From: Methylomarinum sp. Ch1-1
GTDB lineage: Bacteria; Pseudomonadota; Gammaproteobacteria; Methylococcales; Methylomonadaceae
Assembly: GCF_030717995.2 (NCBI RefSeq)
Contig: NZ_CP157743.1
Span: 1,364,001-1,428,000, forward strand
Length of the DNA: 64,000 bases
Direction: 5' to 3'
Within the stretch, counting starts at the first letter, position 1; each line of letters opens with the position of its first letter. This document shows, piece by piece, positions 55,740 to 64,000 of this stretch. A program made the translations under genes and the position numbers. Under the pieces are notes generated by a model that was not told the DNA's origin, searched no databases, and saw only the letters and a list, made by a program, of their open reading frames with translations.

Positions 55740-55857
55740 ACACTTCTTCCACAAGCAATTGATAGTAAAAGAAATATTTTCTCAGTATCAAACTGAATAG
55801 TTACCGAAATGCTTGTGTTTAAGGGCGGTTCTTTAATGATGCGTCCAACTTATCATG

Positions 55858-56589
55858 TTATTTCTCGATATTGAAATATGGCGGCATGTCGTTGACATAG
55901 GCCATGTACATCGCATCGGCCATGGTCCACAACACATCCAGCTTGAATTTCAGGATATCCAGCATGCGTTCCTGTTGTTCGCGGGTCTTGTACCAGTCCA
56001 GCGTCAGTTCCAGGCCGTGCTCGACGTCGCGTCGCGCTTCCGACAGGCGTTTGCGGAAATAAATATAACCTTCCTGCTCGACCCACGGATACATTTCCGG
56101 CCAGTTATCCAGGCGTTGTTGATGAATTTTCGGCGCAAACAACTCGGTCAGCGAGGAGCTGGCCGCTTCATGCCATTCCGAACGACGGGCGAAGTTGACA
56201 TAGGCGTCGACGGCGAATCGCACGCCGGGCAGTACATGTTTCAACGAGGTAATTTCCTCGCGGGTCATGCCGACCGCGATGCCTAGCTGTATCCAAGCCT
56301 CGATGCCGCCGGGGTCGTCGGGATGGCCGTCATGATCCAATATCCGTTGCACCCAGATGGCGCGGGTCTTGCGATCCGGGCAATTGGCCATGATGTTGGC
56401 GTCCTTGATCGGAATCATAATCTGATAATAAAAGCGGTTGGCGACCCAGCCCTGCAGTTGGGCCTTGTTCAGTTTACCTTCGTTCATCAGCGTGTGCATA
56501 GGATGATGAATATGGTAATACTTTTCCATGCCGCGCAGCTTGGCTTCAAATTCCTCGCGGCTCCAGGGTTTGTTATCGCAGCAGCTCAT
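55858..56589 (-). CDS. pqqC: Pyrroloquinoline-quinone synthase PqqC
   Basis: 243 aa oxidase carrying out the last, eight-electron ring-closing step of PQQ synthesis. TenA/heme-oxygenase-like helical fold; [17 protein letters not shown] and the PqqC motif WVANRFYYQ are conserved. AAGGAAC precedes the ATG at 56589, 9 bp after pqqB. Its 3' side is separated from pqqD by 385 bp of repeats. Confidence 0.97.
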   Translation of the reverse strand: MSCCDNKPWSREEFEAKLRGMEKYYHIHHPMHTLMNEGKLNKAQLQGWVANRFYYQIMIPIKDANIMANCPDRKTRAIWVQRILDHDGHPDDPGGIEAWIQLGIAVGMTREEITSLKHVLPGVRFAVDAYVNFARRSEWHEAASSSLTELFAPKIHQQRLDNWPEMYPWVEQEGYIYFRKRLSEARRDVEHGLELTLDWYKTREQQERMLDILKFKLDVLWTMADAMYMAYVNDMPPYFNIEK

Positions 56590-56598
56590 GATGTTCCT

Positions 56599-57510
56599 TT
56601 ATAAGTCGATTTCTAAACCATCGTAAGAAACTTCGATGCCGGCGGCATCCAGTGTCTTGCGCTGTTCCGAATCTTCGTCCAGAATCGGGTTGGTGTTGTT
56701 GATATGAATCAATATTTTGCGGGTATTTTCAACCTGATTCAGCACCTCGATCATGCCGCCTGGTCCCGATTGCGGCAGATGGCCGATTTCCCGCGCCTTT
56801 TTATGACTGATATGCTGGCTGACCATTTCATCGTCGGTCCAGAAGGTGCCGTCCACCATCAGGCAATCGACCTCCTGCATCGCTTGCATCACATGCGGCT
56901 CGATTTCTCCGAGGCCGGGCGAATAGTACAGTTTTTTGCCGGTGGAAATTTGTTCGATGATGACGCCGACATTATCGCCTTCGTGCGGGTCGTGCCGGTG
57001 GGGCGAATAGGGCGGCGCCTTGCTCTTCAGGGCATGAGTATAAAAACGTAAGTCGTCGATGCCGGGGACCGTGAAGCTGCTGCCGTCACAAGGGATCGGG
57101 TGATGATTGACGGTGCAATAATCTTTCAGCATCGTAAACAGCGGGAAGCCGGTGGTCAGGTCTTGTTTCACCATGTCCGTGCAGTAAACATCGAGCGGCT
57201 TGCCTTCGCGCAGCATCAGCATGCCGGTGGTGTGGTCGATCTGACTGTCGATCAACATGATCGCCTTGATGCCGGTGTCGCGGACGCCTTCCTGCGGCTG
57301 AATGGCCGGAAACGCCTCCAGTTGCTGGCGAATGTCGGGCGAGGTGTTGAACAGCAGCCAGTTTCTGTTGTCGGTGCTGACCGCAATCGATGACTGGGTG
57401 CGGGCCTTGCCATTCATTTGCTTGTGGCGTAAACGGTGACAATTATGGCAATTACAGTTCCATTGGGGAAATCCGCCCCCCGCGCCTGAACCGAGAACTC
57501 TGATCTTCAT
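56599..57510 (-). CDS. pqqB: PQQ synthesis hydroxylase PqqB
   Basis: 303 aa metallo-beta-lactamase-fold protein that hydroxylates the cross-linked Glu-Tyr intermediate. MKIRVLGSGAGGGFPQWNC is the family start, which fixes the ATG at 57510; a Cys cluster (NCNCHNC) and the metal motif DHTTGM follow. It is 115 bp after pqqA, with a terminator between. Confidence 0.96.
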   Translation of the reverse strand: MKIRVLGSGAGGGFPQWNCNCHNCHRLRHKQMNGKARTQSSIAVSTDNRNWLLFNTSPDIRQQLEAFPAIQPQEGVRDTGIKAIMLIDSQIDHTTGMLMLREGKPLDVYCTDMVKQDLTTGFPLFTMLKDYCTVNHHPIPCDGSSFTVPGIDDLRFYTHALKSKAPPYSPHRHDPHEGDNVGVIIEQISTGKKLYYSPGLGEIEPHVMQAMQEVDCLMVDGTFWTDDEMVSQHISHKKAREIGHLPQSGPGGMIEVLNQVENTRKILIHINNTNPILDEDSEQRKTLDAAGIEVSYDGLEIDL

Positions 57511-57572
57511 GATTGATGGGCTAGTTTGGTTGTAAAACAAGGCCTGAATGATACGGGATTAAAAAGCTGCAG

Positions 57573-57605
57573 GCAAAAAAAAGGGGCCTGAACAGCCCCT
57601 TTTTC
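57573..57605 (-). terminator. Terminator/attenuator between pqqA and pqqB
   Basis: Read on the minus strand, AAAAAGGGGCTGTTCAGGCC is followed by CCTTTTTTTT: stem AAGGGGCTG / CAGGCCCCTT type with a T-tract. It should end most pqqA transcripts and give an excess of pqqA. Confidence 0.85.
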
Positions 57606-57624
57606 TTGATTCAAACCGTAGCAA

Positions 57625-57699
57625 TCAACGGTTATAAATGTACATAGTGACTTCGAAACCGAAACGCAGGTCTGTGTAAGCTGGTGTTTCCCATTTCAT
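57625..57699 (-). CDS. pqqA: PQQ precursor peptide PqqA
   Basis: 24-residue ribosomal peptide MKWETPAYTDLRFGFEVTMY followed by IYNR. Glu16 and Tyr20 are the residues cross-linked to form PQQ, and their spacing is exact. The gene is too short for standard callers. GGAGG lies 8 nt before the ATG. It leads the pqqABCDE operon; pqqF was not seen. Confidence 0.98.
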   Translation of the reverse strand: MKWETPAYTDLRFGFEVTMYIYNR

Positions 57700-57946
57700 A
57701 TTAAATACCTCCAGAAGTTTTTTTAGTTGTACGCTAGCTTGATCAAGTAAGCTGCCTCAGAGTATACGATGAAGTTTTTTTTTTGGCAACTACGATCAGC
57801 ATTTATAGATTAAAAGTGATGGATGGAGTTCACTTTTAGCTTGTACCTCACTAAATACAGGGTTATATTTACGGTTCGCACCATTTTAACCGAGCGATAG
57901 GCGCAATGGCTTATCGAAATAATTACAATAACAATTGGAGGGGGTT

Positions 57947-58153
57947 ATGGGAGTCGTGGTAGAGCTTGTTTTTTTCATGTTGCTGATCGCCATTGTCGCT
58001 TTTGCGCCGTTGGGATACTTCATCTATATGTATACGATGAAAAACGGCGAGCCGTTTGGGGATACCGAACCGCATGGCGATAGTGACTCGGCCGTTTTAA
58101 ATATGGCGGAGAAGGTCGTTAGTGCGGTTAAAGGCCTCGTTGCCAAAAAATAA
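57947..58153 (+). CDS. Small membrane protein, 68 aa
   Basis: Not recognised. One hydrophobic helix (about residues 4-30) is followed by a basic patch and a soluble tail with an acidic centre (GDTEPHGDSD) and an amphipathic C-terminal helix (MAEKVVSAVKGLVAKK). GGAGGGGG precedes the ATG at 57947. It is divergent from pqqA, 248 bp away. The build resembles the 42-aa protein at 2791. Confidence 0.7.
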   Translation: MGVVVELVFFMLLIAIVAFAPLGYFIYMYTMKNGEPFGDTEPHGDSDSAVLNMAEKVVSAVKGLVAKK

Positions 58154-58484
58154 CTACCCGTCGCAATTCAGCATTGTTCGTTTAGTGGAACCGGGCGTAG
58201 GATGCTCGGTATCCAGCTCGGCGCTGCCGATAGAAGCTGAATAGAGCCAAAAGAACTGGAATAACGCCGGTTTTTTAGCGAACTTTTGCCCGGATTTCTT
58301 GGTGGGGAGAAGATGAAAATCTAGGCGGCGGTTTGTGCAAAGCAAGCCGCGAATTGTCGAAAAAAAGTGAACCAGTTCAAATATTGATTCGAAATTACTT
58401 GAAAGAAAATCAAGATTAAAAGTTGAATTTTTTGCGCGTCAGGGTAAGCTTACGATTATAAGCTAATGTCTGGATTGACGCGCC
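58154..58484. other. Intergenic region with possible dispersed repeat
   Basis: 331 bp. A 63-codon minus-strand ORF (58154-58345), containing FAKKPALFQFFWLYSASIGS, resembles translated dispersed repeats often annotated as hypothetical proteins in related genomes; that is from memory and not certain. No clear start signal. The rest is the GGDEF gene's upstream region. Confidence 0.35.
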
Positions 58485-59525
58485 ATGAACGGAACCACGA
58501 CCTTTTTGCCCAGCTACGACCCCTGTCCGGAATACAATGCCAGGTTATTGCAGCGCAGTATTCCGATGATGATGAAGCATCAAGTTTCGACGCATCCGAT
58601 TAATTATGCCATTTGGTATGAATACGTCGCCGGCAATAATGGCAAACTGACCGCAGCCATCGATGAGCTACTGAAAAGCAAGCAGGCGTTTGATGATGAA
58701 ACCAGCCTGAGTCTCTACAAGAACTATATTTGTAACGCCTCGGTTGAATCATTTGAAAAAATCAATTATGCCTTGCAGGCGTTGATTGAAAATACCGCTA
58801 ACACGGTGCAAGATTCAAGCACTCAGGTTGCCAGTGTCGGAGAGCATGTGTCGGCCAGTTCGCTGAAGCTGGAGGGCATCGATAATCTATCCGATGTTAA
58901 AAATGTGCTGTCAGGCATCGTCGCGGAAACCCGGGAATTACTTAAAATCAGCAATATCCTAAAAACCAAGCTCAATGAGGCCAATGACGAGATGGCGAGG
59001 TTGCGCAGTGAGCTGAGCATGGTCAGGGAGATGGCGACGACGGATGGCTTAACCGGCTTGTTGAACAGACGGGCTTTTGATGAGATCTTGGTTAAGCTGA
59101 TTGACAGCCCGCTAGCATCCTCACACTGCTTATTAATTCTGGATCTGGATTATTTTAAAAAGATCAATGACAGGTTTGGTCATCTGGTTGGCGATAAGGT
59201 GCTGCGCTATATGGCGGGCTTGTTAAAACAGCATGCCAGCGAACATCATCATGTCGCCCGTTTTGGTGGCGAGGAGCTCGCCGTGGTGATGCCCGAGACT
59301 ACGATGGATACGGCGCTGGCAATCGCCGAACAGATCCGGTCGGCGCTGGATAACAGCCGCTTGAAACAAAAGGAGAGCGGCCAATCTATCGGTAAAGTGA
59401 CGGTGTCGATAGGCGCGGCGTCGCTAAAAAACGACGACAGCGTCGAAAGTTTTGTCGCCCGCGCCGATCAAGCGCTATACGCCGCCAAGGAGTCGGGGCG
59501 CAACCGGGTCGTGCATCTGCTTTAA
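58485..59525 (+). CDS. Diguanylate cyclase (GGDEF domain) with N-terminal helical region
   Basis: 346 aa. Residues 1-150 are a helical, non-membrane region of unknown type, with a coiled coil at about 160-185, then a GGDEF domain (TDGLTGLLNRRAF near 188). The active-site motif is GGEEL (residues 261-265), a functional variant; no RxxD inhibitory site lies upstream. It should make cyclic di-GMP in the cytoplasm and may influence the pilus genes, since PilB MshEN domains can bind that nucleotide. Monocistronic. Confidence 0.92.
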   Translation: MNGTTTFLPSYDPCPEYNARLLQRSIPMMMKHQVSTHPINYAIWYEYVAGNNGKLTAAIDELLKSKQAFDDETSLSLYKNYICNASVESFEKINYALQALIENTANTVQDSSTQVASVGEHVSASSLKLEGIDNLSDVKNVLSGIVAETRELLKISNILKTKLNEANDEMARLRSELSMVREMATTDGLTGLLNRRAFDEILVKLIDSPLASSHCLLILDLDYFKKINDRFGHLVGDKVLRYMAGLLKQHASEHHHVARFGGEELAVVMPETTMDTALAIAEQIRSALDNSRLKQKESGQSIGKVTVSIGAASLKNDDSVESFVARADQALYAAKESGRNRVVHLL

Positions 59526-59545
59526 CCCGGAAACAGCTTTCCGGC

Positions 59546-60292
59546 TTAGCCTGTCCCGCAGGTGGGGCAAGCTGGGTTTTTCCTCAATTTCATCGTTTGC
59601 CATTCCATCGTCAGGCCGTCCAGCAATAATAATCGCCCGGTCAGAGGGGCTCCGATCGTCATGATGACCTTCATCGCCTCGAGGGCCTGTATGCTGCCGA
59701 TGATCCCGGTAATCGGCGCGATGACGCCGTTTGTCGAACAGCGCTGTAGTTCTTCACCTTCACTGCTGTAGAGACAGTTGTAGCAAGGGCTGTCGTCGCA
59801 GCCCGGCGTAAACACCGAGACTTGACCTTCAAAACGAATTGCGGCGCCCGATATCAAAGCCGTTCTATGGTTCACGCAAGCCCGATTAATGGCGAAACGG
59901 GTGTTGAAATTGTCGCTGCAGTCCAACACGATATCGGCGTTTTCGACTTCCCTGTCCAGTCGTTCTCCAACCAAGCGTTCACGGTGGACGATAACCTTCG
60001 TATCCGGATTTAACTTTTTCAAGGTGTTCCGGGTTGAAATTACCTTATCCATCCCTATATCGTCAGTGTTATGGGCAATCTGTCTTTGCAGATTTGACAG
60101 ATCGACCTGGTCGTCGTCATAGAGTGTGATTTGACCGATGCCCGCCGCAGCCAGATACATCGAGGCTGGAGAGCCGAGACCGCCGGCGCCGATGATCAAA
60201 ACTTTGGCGTCGAGCAGTTTTTGCTGTCCCTCGATATCGATTTGCGGCAGCATGATTTGTCGGCTATAGCGTAGTAGTTGTTGGTCATTCAT
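59546..60292 (-). CDS. MoeB/ThiF-family sulfur-carrier adenylyltransferase
   Basis: 248 aa E1-like enzyme. ATP site GAGGLGSPASMYLAAAGIG, the ligand segment DLSNLQRQ, the Cys region RCSTNGVIAP, and a zinc site made of CYNC and CPTC. It adenylates the C-terminus of MoaD (molybdopterin) or ThiS (thiamine); family members without a rhodanese domain often serve both. The nearby thiO suggests ThiF, and sequence alone does not decide. Confidence 0.92.
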   Translation of the reverse strand: MNDQQLLRYSRQIMLPQIDIEGQQKLLDAKVLIIGAGGLGSPASMYLAAAGIGQITLYDDDQVDLSNLQRQIAHNTDDIGMDKVISTRNTLKKLNPDTKVIVHRERLVGERLDREVENADIVLDCSDNFNTRFAINRACVNHRTALISGAAIRFEGQVSVFTPGCDDSPCYNCLYSSEGEELQRCSTNGVIAPITGIIGSIQALEAMKVIMTIGAPLTGRLLLLDGLTMEWQTMKLRKNPACPTCGTG

Positions 60293-60339
60293 TTGTCATC
60301 TGGATGCAATAAAGTGAGCGGCAGATGATGCCAAAGAAC

Positions 60340-60367
60340 TTGACAGAGTGCAAAAGCTGGTTATTAT
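60340..60367 (+). promoter_or_regulatory. Predicted sigma70 promoter of groESL
   Basis: TTGACA (60340-60345), 16-bp spacer and TATTAT (60362-60367). The -10 box runs into the CIRCE operator, so bound HrcA would block it. Confidence 0.65.
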
Positions 60368-60393
60368 TAGCACTCATTACTAGCGAGTGCTAA
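60367..60393. promoter_or_regulatory. CIRCE operator (HrcA site)
   Basis: Perfect CIRCE: TTAGCACTC, 9 nt, GAGTGCTAA. It lies 42 bp before groES. HrcA is therefore expected to repress the operon and to be present in the genome; it is not in this window. Confidence 0.97.
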
Positions 60394-60434
60394 TAATTTT
60401 TAAACCTTTATTTTTTAATTGTTAGGAGACATTG

Positions 60435-62427
<1,993 letters not shown>

Positions 62428-62462
62428 TCATCGTCGACTCCAAGCCTGTCGCTTGAGCCAAG

Positions 62463-62491
62463 GCCCCGGTTGCGATGCAGCCGGGGCTTTT
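62463..62491 (+). terminator. Rho-independent terminator of groESL
   Basis: GCCCCGG / CCGGGGC stem with T-run, about 35 bp after the groEL stop. Confidence 0.9.
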
Positions 62492-62638
62492 TTATGCTTG
62501 AAAATTGTTAACCCGGATATACCACAAAGGCGGCCTTGGACTTTGAAAGAGGTATTAATAACCCATGCATTAGCATTGTATGGGTCATATTTTCCTGGTG
62601 GCGTTTGTCCCTCAGAACGTCCACTCCCTCAATCGAGT

Positions 62639-62795
62639 GTAACTATTCAGTATCTTTCAGGGGTTTAGGGAGTAGGTCATTGACTTCTCGGGACGATGGA
62701 AATGCAGATTTTGCAGGAGCAAAAATCTGCCTGTTGCAGACAGCCCGATAAATCAATAATCGACTCCCTCTGATAAAAATACGCTGAATAATTAC
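62639..62795. mobile_element. Family C MITE copy 4 (157 bp) with 8-bp target duplication
   Basis: GTAACTATTCAG/CTGAATAATTAC ends, exact flanking duplication AATCGAGT (62631-62638 and 62796-62803). Its tip differs: GCAGATTTTGC-AGGA-GCAAAAATCTGC, an AGGA loop on the plus strand, replaces the first hairpin and part of the second. Confidence 0.92.
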
Positions 62796-62848
62796 AATCG
62801 AGTTTAAGCTGTAGGGCGGATCGAGCGCAGCGGATCCTCCAAAAAGTT

Positions 62849-63121
62849 CTACAAAATATCGAAACCTTGATAAGACCGAGCATCGGTCAACGGTCGCGTT
62901 TGCACCGAATTGACCTTGGCCATGATCGGGCCTTTGTGGCACCATTGCACCAATTTTTCCAATTGGCTTTTCTCGCCGCAGGCGATGATTTCGACATCGC
63001 CGTTGCTCAGGTTCTTGGCGTAGCCGGTCAGATTCAGTTTTTTGGCCTGCTTTTGCGTAAAGGCGCGGAAATACACGCCTTGCACCCGGCCGCTGATGAC
63101 GATTTGTACACTCTCGGTCAT
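62849..63121 (-). CDS. acyP: Acylphosphatase AcyP
   Basis: 90 aa; hydrolyses acyl phosphates. The signature GRVQGVYFRAFTQKQA holds the phosphate-binding Arg, and GDVEIIACG the second motif. The ATG at 63121 overlaps the rlmKL stop by 4 nt (ATGA). The ORF upstream to 63139 is not needed. Confidence 0.95.
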   Translation of the reverse strand: MTESVQIVISGRVQGVYFRAFTQKQAKKLNLTGYAKNLSNGDVEIIACGEKSQLEKLVQWCHKGPIMAKVNSVQTRPLTDARSYQGFDIL

Positions 63122-64000
63122 GTTTGGATGCTCCAGCAATAATGAATTTTCGGGTTTCTGGCGTAGTCTTGCGGCACCGTCTCGGGACTGATGTCTTTTA
63201 TATTTAGCTTCGCCAGTTGTTCCGTGGCCATTTTAAAGCGGCGGAAGTTAGTTGAAAAATACAGCACGCCGCCGGGCGCCAGCAACGCTACGGCGTTTTT
63301 GATCAGGCGCACATGATCGTTCTGGATGTCGAAGGCTTCATCCATGCGTTTGGAGTTCGAGAAGGTGGGCGGATCGAGGAAAATCAGGTCGAACTGCGGT
63401 CTGTGCTTGGCGTTGGCCTGCGTTTCCAACCAGGTCATGCAATTAGCGCGCACCAGCTTGTGCTCGTCTCCGAGTTGATTGAGCGCGAGATTGTTTTTGG
63501 CCCATTGCAGATAGGTGTTGGACATATCCACCGTCGTCGATGACACGGCGCCGCCTTTGGCCGCATGGACCGTCGCCGAGCCGGTATAGGCGAACAGATT
63601 CAGGAAGCGTTTGCCCTGGGCTTCCTGTTGAATCCGCAGACGGATAGGGCGGTGATCCAGAAATAAACCGGTGTCTAGATAATCCTCGAAATTGACCAGA
63701 AACTGGCAGCCGCTTTCCTCCACGACATGAAAATGACCTTGTTCGCCCAGTTTTTCGTACTGACTCACGCTTTTCTGTTTACGGCGGATTTTCAAAAATA
63801 CCTGTTCGGGCGCGATGTTCATGACCTTCGGGATTTCCGCCAGCACGCCGGCCAGACGGGCGTTGGCCTTCACCTCGTCGATCGATTTGGGCGCTTCGTA
63901 TTCCTGGACATTGATCCAGGTTTGTTCGCCCTGGTACACGTCGATGGCGACCGCGTATTCCGGTAGGTCGGCGTCGTAGACACGATAACAGGAAATTTGC
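63118..64000 (-). CDS. rlmL: 23S rRNA methyltransferase RlmKL, 3' part only
   Basis: About 294 C-terminal residues; the 5' part is outside the window. This is the RlmK half, which makes m7G2069. It opens at CYRVYDADLPEYAVA, with FLNLFAYTGSATVHAA for SAM binding and the catalytic LIFLDPPTFSNSKRM. It is translationally coupled to acyP. Confidence 0.94.
   Translation of the reverse strand, partial: QISCYRVYDADLPEYAVAIDVYQGEQTWINVQEYEAPKSIDEVKANARLAGVLAEIPKVMNIAPEQVFLKIRRKQKSVSQYEKLGEQGHFHVVEESGCQFLVNFEDYLDTGLFLDHRPIRLRIQQEAQGKRFLNLFAYTGSATVHAAKGGAVSSTTVDMSNTYLQWAKNNLALNQLGDEHKLVRANCMTWLETQANAKHRPQFDLIFLDPPTFSNSKRMDEAFDIQNDHVRLIKNAVALLAPGGVLYFSTNFRRFKMATEQLAKLNIKDISPETVPQDYARNPKIHYCWSIQT

Larger units (their letters stand above)
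55571..55804. mobile_element. Family C MITE copy 5 (234 bp) inside the pqq operon
   Basis: GTAACTATTCAG/CTGAATAGTTAC ends are perfect inverted repeats. Flanked by exact duplication CGAAATGC (55563-55570 and 55805-55812). Its inner arms (TTTACTATCA / TGATAGTAAA) differ from copies 1-4, so it is a separate subfamily, yet it carries a family B segment and the GGA module. It lies between pqqC and pqqD. Confidence 0.93.

Noticed and set aside
58154-58345. 63-codon minus-strand ORF
   Set aside because: It looks like a translated dispersed repeat; without a search it cannot be called a gene.
62453-62751. ORFs after groEL
   Set aside because: They run through the groESL terminator and into the family C MITE.

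Overview
The window looks like a chromosome segment of a gammaproteobacterial type I methanotroph (Methylococcales). The main clue is a pqqABCDE set, which makes the PQQ cofactor of methanol dehydrogenase, in a housekeeping background of gammaproteobacterial type: pepA-holC-valS divergent from lptFG, rng-yhdP-nit-tldD-pmbA, pilBCD-coaE-zapD-yacG and groESL. No rRNA, tRNA, CRISPR array, prophage or transposase gene was recognised. The genus assignment is inference.

Layout. 1-5700: 5' part of metH, a DUF2970 protein, small membrane proteins, an HTTM-DCC fusion protein and a small lipoprotein. 5700-12220: pilU; a PP-loop ATPase/TusA/CDF transporter cluster; argJ; a Nudix-ThiE fusion; trxC. 12300-20280: yacG, zapD, coaE, pilD, pilC, pilB, then a two-receiver regulator and an HDOD-GAF protein. 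20280-27810: valS, holC, pepA, divergent lptF-lptG. 27850-35860: small exported or membrane proteins, pcnB-folK-panB-panC-mscS-like, panD. 36300-48000: fliW, rlmH-maf-rng-yhdP-nit, a BamC-like lipoprotein, tldD, pmbA. 48150-53590: pyrD, thiO, an outer-membrane barrel, pip, ubiX. 54100-57700: pqqE, D, C, B, A. 57900-64000: a small membrane protein, a GGDEF protein, moeB/thiF, groES-groEL behind a CIRCE operator, acyP and the 3' part of rlmKL.

The most unusual content is non-coding. Intergenic gaps carry at least three interlocking repeat families. Family C (53-234 bp) has GTAAYTATTCAG inverted ends and 8-bp target duplications, as expected for MITEs of IS66 type. Family A has AGCAATTCCCAGTTTG inverted ends. 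Family B is a roughly 70-bp inverted-repeat segment (TTCACCCAGCACCTAAAT ends) found inside both A and C. Five of these copies carry a 39-nt module of two tandem hairpins, and two others keep one hairpin or an altered one. The stem sequences differ between copies but remain paired, while the loops stay ANGGA on one strand, the form of CsrA/RsmE binding sites. In four places (before pilU, valS, fliW and pqqD) the GGA strand matches the sense of the gene just downstream. An orphan fliW, whose product antagonises CsrA in other bacteria, lies beside one copy. I propose mobile, MITE-borne CsrA-type sites as the candidate undescribed system; this is untested.

Other points of note are a probable AUU start codon for pcnB, as in Escherichia coli, a repeat insertion splitting the pqq operon 8 nt before pqqD, and a pseudo-receiver domain lacking its phosphoacceptor Asp.
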